From Archivesica marissinica (lineage: Eukaryota > Mollusca > Bivalvia > Venerida > Vesicomyidae): 64,000 nt of DNA. Positions 56,232 to 64,000 of this stretch are shown piece after piece; positions within the stretch are counted from its first letter, which is position 1, and every line of letters begins with the position of its first letter. Location: positions 29,579,563 to 29,643,562 of the forward strand of contig CM026400.1 in assembly GCA_014843695.1 (NCBI GenBank). The letters run 5' to 3'. The translations under genes and the position numbers were made by a program. The notes under the pieces were generated by a model that saw only the letters and a list, made by a program, of their open reading frames with translations, was not told the DNA's origin and searched no databases.

Positions 56232-57111
56232 AATCGTATATCTTATACAAGTTTTCAATATTTAGAATATTTTCAATGCAATGAAATTTTCTTAAATCTT
56301 TGCTTCCTAGCAGTGAATATAACAGTCGTATACCGGTATGTCATGCAGGTTTACCGTAATTTGCTATGTATAACGCGCTATCATGTATAACACTTTTGGC
56401 ACGAAATTTATATTGCATGTTGATGAGGTCAGCGGGAATACAGGTCATATTTGATAAGGAACATTTATGTGAAATTTCAATAACATGGAATGAGTGGTCG
56501 AGGAGAAAAGCCAACCTGCTAAACAACTTTTAAGCACATTTTATAAGTGTAAAAAGGGAGATAATTCAGTCAAGAAACATGTATGTGAAAATAACAGTCG
56601 TATACCGGTATGTCATGCAAATTCATTAGAATTGTATTGTAAATATAGGATCCTACACTCGTAAAATCACCACAACAAATTTTATGAAACTCGTTTTGGG
56701 AATTTTGCTAATAAGCGAGCCTTTTGTGCAAATAATCGACACAATAATGTGTATATTCCACTAGTGCATATTTAACATTTTATTGATTTTCAACAGCAAG
56801 GTTACAAACTATATGTCAAAAGCAAGCTGTCATGCCGCGACCAATCAGAATCTTTCCAGGTGTTATTACACGTGTGTTGATATATGAAAATATGCAATGG
56901 CTGTATTACACTGAATACAAGCAAAGTCTTGTGATAAAAACACAATTCTAATGATATTCCATAAAATATTTCCAGAGCTTTTAGTTCCAACTAAGAACAC
57001 AGTAATGAATTCTCGTATCAATATCAAGTTTTTGGAATGAATATAACAAACAAAAGAAAATGAAAGAAACCAGCATGTGCCATTAGCGGAATAAAATAGT
57101 GTATTTTCAAA
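56232..57111. other. Unassigned sequence
   Basis: ATAACAGTCGTATACCGGTA plus TGTCATGCA occurs at 56320 and 56591. GGTGAGGTCAGCGGGAATAC-like sequence is shared with 61301 (here GATGAGGTCAGCGGGAATAC). No gene seen. Confidence 0.45.
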
Positions 57112-57141
57112 CAGTGAAACCTGTGTTAGTGGTTTACTTTA

Positions 57142-57407
57142 TTAACCCTTTGCACTCTAGGGGCAGATAAAATCACCGTCTGATCAGGCTCTATGTTGTT
57201 TGCTATTCAGATAGTGGAGCTAAAACACTTGGTTTTAAACATATTCATTCATAATGTACAGTACATATCTATTGTACACAGAATGAAAATGGATTTAATC
57301 GAAAGCTTATTGAGATTATCTCCACTAAAACACTTGGCTGAATAGCAAACAACATAGATCCTGATAGTGCAAATGTGATTTTATTTACTCAGCAGGCAAA
57401 GGGTTAA
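57142..57407. mobile_element. M2 MITE, full-length, TTAA ends
   Basis: TTAACCCTTTGC at the left and GCAAAGGGTTAA at the right. Inner arms GGCTCTATGTTGTTTGCTAT and ATAGCAAACAACATAGATCC flank a unique loop. Confidence 0.88.
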
Positions 57408-57484
57408 GCAGCACACATGTATTAATCGACGGAATTTGAGATGCCAAAAACTGATATTTAGTGCATAATTGACTTCTACTAAGC

Positions 57485-57912
57485 AGCCACCTGTACTAAG
57501 CCATCTGTACTAAGCAGCCACCTGTACTAAGCAGCCACCTGAACTAAGCCACCTGTACTAAGCAGCCACCTGTACTAAGCAGTCACCTGTACTAAGCAGC
57601 CACATGTACTAAGCAGCCATCTGTACTAAGCAGCCATCTGTACTAAGCAGCCACCTGTACTAAACAGCCACCTGTACTAAGCAGCCACCTGTACTAAGCA
57701 GCCACCTGAACTAAGCCGCCACCTGTACTAAGCAGCCACATGTACTAAGCAGCCATCTGTACTAAGCAGCCACATGTACTAAGCAGCCATCTGTACTAAG
57801 CAGCCACATGTACTAAGCAGCCACCTGTACTAAGCAGCCACCTGAACTAAGCCACCTGTACTAAGCAGCCACCTGTACTAAGCAGCCACCTGTACTAAGC
57901 AGCCACATGTAC
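57485..57912. repeat. 17-bp CTGTACTAAGCAGCCAC array
   Basis: About 25 units (C/A)CTGTACTAAGCAGCCA, some short ones lacking AGCAG. The motif TAAGCAGCCA is the interior of the Tc1-like MITE at 60040-60190. Confidence 0.92.
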
Positions 57913-57982
57913 TTCCATTGACTGTCTGCTTAGCACAGGGTTTACAGTACTGCCACCGCGGTTTAAATTGGCAGTACAGTTT

Positions 57983-58139
57983 TGTGTGTGTTTTACGTTT
58001 ATTTATCGTCGTTACCGGTTGCCCATATGAGCGACACCTCCTTAAGTGATTACTCATTTTAGATTTTTGGAGGATAGTGCAATGATACAGACAGAGACCC
58101 ATTCCAGAGTCTCCTCTGGTTCTTTTACATGCACGGCAT
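57983..58139 (-). mobile_element. SINE S2, tail half only
   Basis: GTGTGTTTTACGTTTATTTA ... GTTGCCCATATGAGCGACAC ... GGAGGATAGTGCAATGATAC ... TTTTACATGCACGGC; the tRNA head is missing. Confidence 0.8.
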
Positions 58140-58324
58140 TGACAAGCCACTCGAGGAAAGCTTGGAATCTATTGGCGATACTAATTGGAATACGGTATCG
58201 TGTGTTATTTTTAGAACTTATTTAAATTTCAAATTGAGTGTCAGAGTACAGCCGAATGACTCGGCAAAATTCGGGATAAAATTTATCTAAAAATGACTAG
58301 GACATTTTAAATTTCATTTATTTA

Positions 58325-58630
58325 CCGAAACATTCGGGTAATAATGGTTTTATACCGAGACATTCGGGTAATTGATGGTTTTATACCGAGACATTCGGGT
58401 AATGATGGTTTTATACCGAGACATTCGGGTAATAATGGTTTTATACCGAGACATTCGGGTAATGATGGTTTTATACCGAGACATTCGGGTAATTGATGGT
58501 TTTATACAGAGACATTTAGGTAATTGATGGTTTTATACCGAGACATTCGGGTAATTGATGGTTTTATACAGAGACATTTAGGTAATTGATGGTTTTATAC
58601 CGAGACATTTGGGTAATTGATGGTTTTTAT
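58325..58630. repeat. 30-31 bp array
   Basis: Unit TACCGAGACATTCGGGTAAT plus TGATGGTTTTA, ten copies; CAGAGACATTTAGG variants on the right. Confidence 0.92.
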
Positions 58631-58870
58631 AACGAGTACAATTACATGCTAACAACCTGTTTAGAAATTCTTTTAACATTAACTCTCTGCATGCTGGGTA
58701 AAATAACGGCTATAAATAATTCAAATAAATGTCGACAATTCATTAATGTGTTTTTCTTATTTGTAAATGAAAACGCTAGAAATATATCATGGAATTTTCC
58801 GTTAGAATTGTTTCGTAACAAGCTGCATGGCATATTTCACCGTTATTTTCATCGTTAGCGTGTAAAGAGT

Positions 58871-59111
58871 TTAACCCTTTCAACACCGCAGACCTCTAAA
58901 TAGGCTTACAAAAAGTGTAGATACAGATGAGCCGGCTCGTAATGAGCCGTCTCATCAGGATCTGCATTTTTTGCAAGTAGTATTACTAATTTTAGACAAA
59001 ATTACCCATCTTGATAAATGAACTGGTCCGAATGTAATTTTCTTATTCATTTATTGGTCTAAGAATATCATGGACCAGTCCATGTCAGTTACTTGGTGTT
59101 GAATGGGTTAA
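58871..59111 (+). mobile_element. M1 MITE, reference-like full copy
   Basis: TTAACCCTTTCAACACCGCA at the left; TTGGTGTTGAATGGGTTAA at the right. 241 bp, no amplification, no ORF: the best copy for defining the family. Confidence 0.9.
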
Positions 59112-59302
59112 GTCATTTAATAATTTGAATATCTGTAGGTCTGCAGCTGTGAATGAAATAACGCATGTATGCAATGTGTATGGGTAAAACAAAACGGGGT
59201 TACCCGAAGGGGCTTCAAACTTGAAAACAGAATCTGATATACCGCAATAAAACAAAACAAAAACAAACAAAACAACCAATGAGGAACCTCGCTGCTTTTC
59301 TA

Positions 59303-59520
59303 TTACCTCCCTTGGCAGATAAAGTCTGATTTATCCCTAAATGTATAGCGGTCCGTTCAGTTGGAATCCTTTGTTTTTACAGTTATTCCATAACCAGATG
59401 TTGCGTTATGATAAATGTGATTTTATCCAAATCATGTTAGTTAATTGATAAAAAAAAGAGGACAACTTAAGAGGACTTACATACTTTTATTAAAGAGTAT
59501 TCAGGGGCAGTAACTGTTGT
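59303..59520. repeat. Partner of the 48264-48850 element, without SINE
   Basis: ATTACCTCCCTTGGCAGATA, GGAATCCTTTGTTTTTACAG, ATAACCAGATGTTGCG, and TTAAAGAGTATTCAGGGGCA as at 48807-48826. Confidence 0.75.
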
Positions 59521-59619
59521 AAATTATAAGTCACCAGCTAATTGTTATTCATAGTGACAGAATTGTTGATAAATATAAATTTCTGAGTTTGAGTTCATGA
59601 ATTAAAAGAAATTAAAATC

Positions 59620-59868
59620 TCAGTGTTGTCTATAAATTAACATATTTTACATCCATGTCGACATCTTGTCTATAAATTAACATATTTTACATCCATGTCG
59701 ACATCTTGTCTATAAATTAACATATTTTACATCCATGTCGACATCTTGTCTATAAATTAACATATTTTACATCCATGTCGACATCTTGTCTATAAATTAA
59801 CATATTTTACATCCATGTCGACATCTTGTCTATAAATTAACATATTTTACATCCATGTCGACATCATA
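59620..59868. repeat. 40-bp x 6 minisatellite
   Basis: Unit TTGTCTATAAATTAACATAT plus TTTACATCCATGTCGACATC, nearly identical copies. Confidence 0.95.
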
Positions 59869-60006
59869 CATCATAAAATACTCTTTTTGTGTGTACACAC
59901 ATACAATAAATAACAAGTGGTATACATGAATATATAATCTGAACCTATTACATGTATACGTAAACAATATGAGAACAAATGCTATAAATAGATATATATA
60001 TATATA

Positions 60007-60239
60007 TACAGTCAAACCTGTGTTAGTGGTCAGCTCTATTAAGCAGCCAGCTTCCATATTCCTAATATGTTGTTTTATTATACATTTGACCTCTATTAAG
60101 CAGCCACCTGTGCTAAGCAGCCAGCTTCCAGATATGTTGTTTTATTATACATTTACCTCTATTTAAGCAACCACCTGTGCTAAGCAGCCACTTTCTGTGA
60201 TTCCATCGGCTGGCTGCTTAAGACAGGTTTGACTGTATA
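60007..60239. mobile_element. Tc1/mariner-like MITE, TA flanks
   Basis: CAGTCAAACCTGTGTTAG at the left pairs with TAAGACAGGTTTGACTG at the right; TATATA on both sides. The inner segment TAAGCAGCCAGCTTCC is doubled. Confidence 0.78.
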
Positions 60240-60414
60240 TATATGACCTTTAAATGTATCACAGCTTATGTAACTAACCACTATATGGTACTAAATAATA
60301 ATGGCTGAATCAATGAGACACACAATAGCTAAGAATGACCAAAGGTTCGACACCGTTGCATATTCCCATGTGCTGATTACTGAAAATGCAATACAATATG
60401 CCTATTGCTTATCA

Positions 60415-60577
60415 GCAGCATGGAAACATGTGCAAACAACGTAGATCCATCTGATCAGTATCTATGTTGTTTGCTATTCAGCCAAGTGTTTTAGCTCCAC
60501 TATCCGAATAGCAAACAGCATAGAGTCTGATCTGGCTCTATGCTATTTGCAAATGCGACTAGTTATATAAGGGTTAA
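60415..60577. mobile_element. M2-type MITE, left end eroded
   Basis: ATCTATGTTGTTTGCTATTC pairs with GAATAGCAAACAGCATAGAG; right end AAGGGTTAA at 60577. Confidence 0.72.
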
Positions 60578-60729
60578 AATTGACTACACTCTATGAACTT
60601 GTTTATGTTTCGGCACCTTTCTTTGATTTCCCAGTAAAATAGATATAATTCATTGCACAGAACACAGCAAAAAACAAAAAATAACCACAAAATTCATAAC
60701 ACATAAAAATTCAAAAATAACCCTCTTCT

Positions 60730-61090
60730 CTGTCCATACTCTCCTAGAAGACGACCCCTATACTCCTGAAATCTGTGGGTTCTGTCATTGACTAGCATAT
60801 AAGACGACCCCCATATTCCTGAAATATGTGGGTTTTGTCATTGACTAGCATATAAGACGACCCCCATATTCCTGAAATCTGTGGGTTTTGTCACGTACCC
60901 GCATATAAGATGGGTTGATAAAATGGACACCAGACACAAATTGCATGTTTGGCCAGTGCAAGTAGAAGAAATTTTCAGTATCAAAGTGCTTTCTTTTTTA
61001 AAACAGAAATGGATACACTAAAAAATTTTCAGTACTCACTTATAAGACGGGAAGCCACTTTGAGGGCATTATCTAGTAGTACTCTGGTGG
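60730..61090. repeat. Dispersed repeat D1 with three short internal units
   Basis: AGACGACCCCCATATTCCTG plus AAATCTGTGGGTTTTGTCA occurs three times (60751-60895), followed by GGGTTGATAAAATGGACACC, GTTTGGCCAGTGCAAGTAGA and GACGGGAAGCCACTTTGAGG. Source of the arrays at 16180 and 16540. Confidence 0.75.
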
Positions 61091-61401
61091 TGAAATTGTT
61101 TTCTTATAAGTGAGTAACTGAGTATGCATGGTAGACCGCTCCAGGTACCACTCAATGGGCTAGCAGATGAGAGATCTATTGTAAGAGGCTATACCTCCAT
61201 AAATAAATTTGGATTTTCAACAAGAGCTGTTGGAAGGAGAGCGTGTTCGACTATTCGTAAATTTGTATTAATGTTGTCATACAAGCTTATATTGCATGTT
61301 GGTGAGGTCAGCGGGAATACAGGTTAATTTAATTTCATGCTTACCCAATGGGAGACGTTAATACTGAAAGGTTGCATGGAACAAAGACATCAATACATTT
61401 A
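61091..61401. other. Unassigned sequence
   Basis: One 67-codon frame at 61124 without family resemblance; no gene called. Confidence 0.4.
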
Positions 61402-61566
61402 AAGTTGTGATAGTGCAGTGGTAGCGAGTTCGCTTCAGGTGCGAAAGGCCCCGAGTTCGAGCCCAGCTGTAGCCATTACGATTGTGTCCAGGCAAGGCAT
61501 TTAAATTCCACGTTGCCTCTTCTCTCCTCTTCCTTGTGGCGATGGATTCCATCAGGAATGAGGTCT
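61402..61566 (+). mobile_element. SINE S1, tail replaced by an array
   Basis: GTTGTGATAGTGCAGTGGTA, GCCCCGAGTTCGAGCCCAG, GGATTCCATCAGGAATGAGG; the usual CTCGAGAGTGATT is cut at GTCTC, where the 69-bp array starts. Confidence 0.8.
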
Positions 61567-62315
61567 CCTTTATGAATGATTCCCCATCCAAGTATTACTG
61601 CCCCCTGTGAAGTATTCACCAGCCAGGGCAGCTGTCCTTTATGAATGATTCCCCATCCAAGTATTACTGCCCCCTGTGAAGTATTCACCAGCCAGGGCAG
61701 CTTTCCTTTATGAATGATTCCCCATCCAAGTATTACTGCCCCCTGTGAAGTATTCACCAGCCAGGGCAGCTTTCCTTTATGAATGATTCCCCATCCAAGT
61801 ATTACTGCCCCCTGTGAAGTATTCACCAGCCAGGGCAGCTTTCCTTTATGAATGATTCCCCATCCAAGTATTACTGCCCCCTGTGAAGTATTCACCAGCC
61901 AGGGCAGCTTTCCTTTATGAATGATTCCCCATCCAAGTATTACTGCCCCCTGTGAAGTATTCACCAGCCAGGGCAGCTTTCCTTTATGAATGATTCCCCA
62001 TCCAAGTATTACTGCCCCCTGTGAAGTATTCACCAGCCAGGGCAGCTTTCCTTTATGAATGATTCCCCATCCAAGTATTACTGCCCCCTGTGAAGTATTC
62101 ACCAGCCAGGGCAGCTGTCCTTTATGAATGATTCCCCATCCAAGTATTACTGCCCCCTGTGAAGTATTCACCAGCCAGGGCAGCTTTCCTTTATGAAGAA
62201 ATCCCCATCTAGGTATTACTGCCCCCTGTGAAGAATTCACCAGCCAGGACAGCTGTCCTTTATGAAGAATTCCCAATCCATGTATTACTGCCCCCTGTGA
62301 AGCTTTCCCCCCATT
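61567..62315. repeat. 69-bp x 11 minisatellite
   Basis: Unit CTTTATGAATGATTCCCCAT plus CCAAGTATTACTGCCCCCTG, TGAAGTATTCACCAGCCAGG and GCAGCTTTC. The first eight or nine units are nearly identical; the right ones drift. A 23-codon frame is open throughout on the - strand. Confidence 0.94.
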
Positions 62316-62810
62316 CAGGGGTAACTGCCCCCTTTGCGATGGCCAGATACCCTACTCACACTCTCAAGCATTACACAATATATATGAAGCCATTATAAAC
62401 ATCCTAAATGATCATCTCTGTAAAATAAATAGCAAAGTTGAGACAGGTCGCCAATTTATTTAATGTTTTGGCCACTATTCATTATTACCTTCAAAAAGTC
62501 AATAATATAAAAGCTCACATCTATTAAAATATGGAATTATCTAACCATTAGTGTTAACATACACCCATATTGAACGCTGCGACGGGATGATACGCCTTTA
62601 GGAAGGTAATGCTGATCTTGTCCAACGTCTACATGTTGATATTCGTTAACAAGTATCAATATTTAAAACACTGTCGTGACGTCATACCTTTGTAATTTCA
62701 GTCCATTATTAATAATATTGGACTATTGTCAAAAGGCCTGCGTATTATATTAAATTCAAAGCGTACATGTACGAAATTAACAATTTTAATTAGTAGTAGT
62801 AGGATCTTGT
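62316..62810. other. Unassigned sequence
   Basis: No feature seen. Confidence 0.4.
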
Positions 62811-63193
62811 TATATAAGTGTGTGTTTTAAGTAAGATATAAACCTCAAATGGATCCAATATGTAAAATATTGGTACTGTCTTCGGCGCTACGCCTCACAC
62901 AAGGCCAGAGTACTTTAAATCCTATGCTCAAATGTACGAAATTAACGGTTTTTACTAGTAAGATCTGGTTATTCAATTCAATTCAATATATTTATTGCAT
63001 TAAATATGATAACATATTTATAGCAAACAATACATAAACAAAGTACAATGGAATGGTTATATAAGTGTGTGTTTTAAGTCAGATATAAGCCTCAAATGGA
63101 TCCAATATGTAAATATTGATACTGTCTTCGGCGCTATGCGACTCACAAAGTCCAATATTTTACATATTGGATCCATTTGAGGCTTATATCCTA
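62811..63193. repeat. Direct plus inverted repeat element
   Basis: TATAAGTGTGTGTTTTAAGT plus CCTCAAATGGATCCAATATG occurs at 62813 and 63060 (direct). The reverse complement CATATTGGATCCATTTGAGG with CTTATATCC occurs at 63165. Confidence 0.75.
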
Positions 63194-63333
63194 TACATAG
63201 TGTCGCTTTAAATTGTCGCAATTCTCTTGTTTCTTAGATGTTGGAATATCAGCATTACATCGATAAAGGTAGGTCATCCAGCCGAAACTATGGATATGGT
63301 TATATGTGAACATTAAATATGCAATAATATAAT

Positions 63334-63885
63334 TATATTGTGGATGGGGAGAGGTGTAGTGGGAGTGATGCTAAATATGGGCAAAGGTAACAACCTAGGA
63401 ATTATATTGTGGGTGGGGAGAGGTGTGGTGGGAGTGATGCTAAATATGGGCAAAGGTAACACCCTAGGAATTATATTGTGGGTGGGGAGAGGTGTGGTGG
63501 GAGTGATGCTAAATATGGGCAAAGGTAACAACCTAGGAATTATATTGTGGGTGGGGAGAGGTGTGGTGGGAGTGATGCTAAATATGGCAAAGGTACACTA
63601 GAAATTATATTGTGGGTGGGGAGAGGTGTGGTGGGAGTGGTGCTAAATATTGGCAAGGTAACGCCCTAGAATTATATTGTGGGTGGGGAGAGGTGTGGTG
63701 GGAGTGATGCTAAATATGGGCAAAGGTAACAACCTAGAAATTATATTGTGGGTGGGGAGAGGTGTGGTGGGAGTGGTGCTAAATATTGGCAAAGGTAACG
63801 CCCTAGAAATTATATTGTGGGTGGGGAGAGGTGTGGTGGGAGTGATGCTAAATATGGGCAAGGGTAACACCCTAGGAATTCAATA
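63334..63885. repeat. 69-bp x 8 minisatellite
   Basis: Unit ATTATATTGTGGGTGGGGAG plus AGGTGTGGTGGGAGTGATGC, TAAATATGGGCAAAGGTAAC and ACCCTAGGA. Some units lose 5-8 bases. 23 codons per unit, so both strands stay open. Confidence 0.93.
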
Positions 63886-64000
63886 TTATTGGCTTTAGTG
63901 TGAAGAAACCAATTAACCCATCTTCTTCATAAGTTATTTAACTAATACACTAGACAGTACAGGGTGTCACCATAGTCGCGTATGTGTATAGTTTCTTTTG

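Larger units (their letters stand above)
57112..57952. mobile_element. Tc1/mariner-like MITE carrying a nested M2 and an array
   Basis: ACAGTGAAACCTGTGTTAGT at the left and GCTTAGCACAGGGTTTACAG at the right are diverged forms of the 60007-60239 ends. M2 interrupts at TTAA; the inner segment is amplified as a 17-bp array. Confidence 0.7.

Noticed and set aside
55460..56284. 274-codon ORF with NHSTTENPCPSEM repeats
   Set aside because: The 72-bp array derived from a SINE tRNA head, 24 codons per unit.
61476..62276. 266-codon ORF on the - strand
   Set aside because: The 69-bp array (23 codons per unit) running out of a SINE; no family resemblance.

Overview
This is a eukaryotic, animal-type genomic window. 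One split gene with GT-AG introns is embedded in an unusually dense mixture of minisatellites, tRNA-derived SINEs and TTAA-flanked MITEs. The SINE types (tRNA head plus a body ending in a GCGAC-type tail), short TTAA MITEs and protein style suggest a lophotrochozoan, most likely a bivalve mollusc. That placement is inference, not something the sequence proves.

The only gene I can support is a 12-helix major-facilitator transporter of the spinster (SPNS)-like type on the + strand. I rebuilt it by eye from nine exons between 15866 and 40446. All eight junctions join in phase and give 522 residues followed by a TAG stop. The start codon is not certain: the first exon seen opens in mid-codon, and a weak candidate first coding exon lies at 12153-12243.

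Layout. 1-12 kb: minisatellites (44, 20, 39, about 14, 92 and 45 bp units) with SINE and MITE pieces. 12-15.8 kb: SINEs, a MITE inserted inside a SINE, and a homogeneous 56-bp array. 15.9-40.4 kb: the transporter gene; its introns hold arrays of 11, 30, 31, 33, 35, 36, 38, 53, 59 and 80 bp units. The largest are about 4.0 kb of a 38-mer and 5.6 kb of a 33-mer. 40.45-44.15 kb: two arrays begin almost at the stop codon. 44-64 kb: no recognisable gene, only MITEs, SINEs, arrays and unassigned sequence.

Two patterns stand out. First, exon edges of the transporter have themselves been duplicated: the exon 2 donor is doubled, the exon 4 acceptor is doubled, the exon 5 donor seeds about 29 tandem copies, and the exon 8 acceptor with the exon start occurs 13 times. 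Using a decoy copy leads to an early stop in the cases I traced. Second, many arrays sit inside a transposable element and are built from a piece of it. Examples are a MITE end at 45.1-46.9 kb, Pol III A-box sequence at 18.1-18.7 kb, and a SINE tRNA head at 54.9-56.2 kb.

The long ORFs in this window (up to 1959 codons) are products of arrays whose unit is a multiple of three and lacks stops. I do not regard them as genes.
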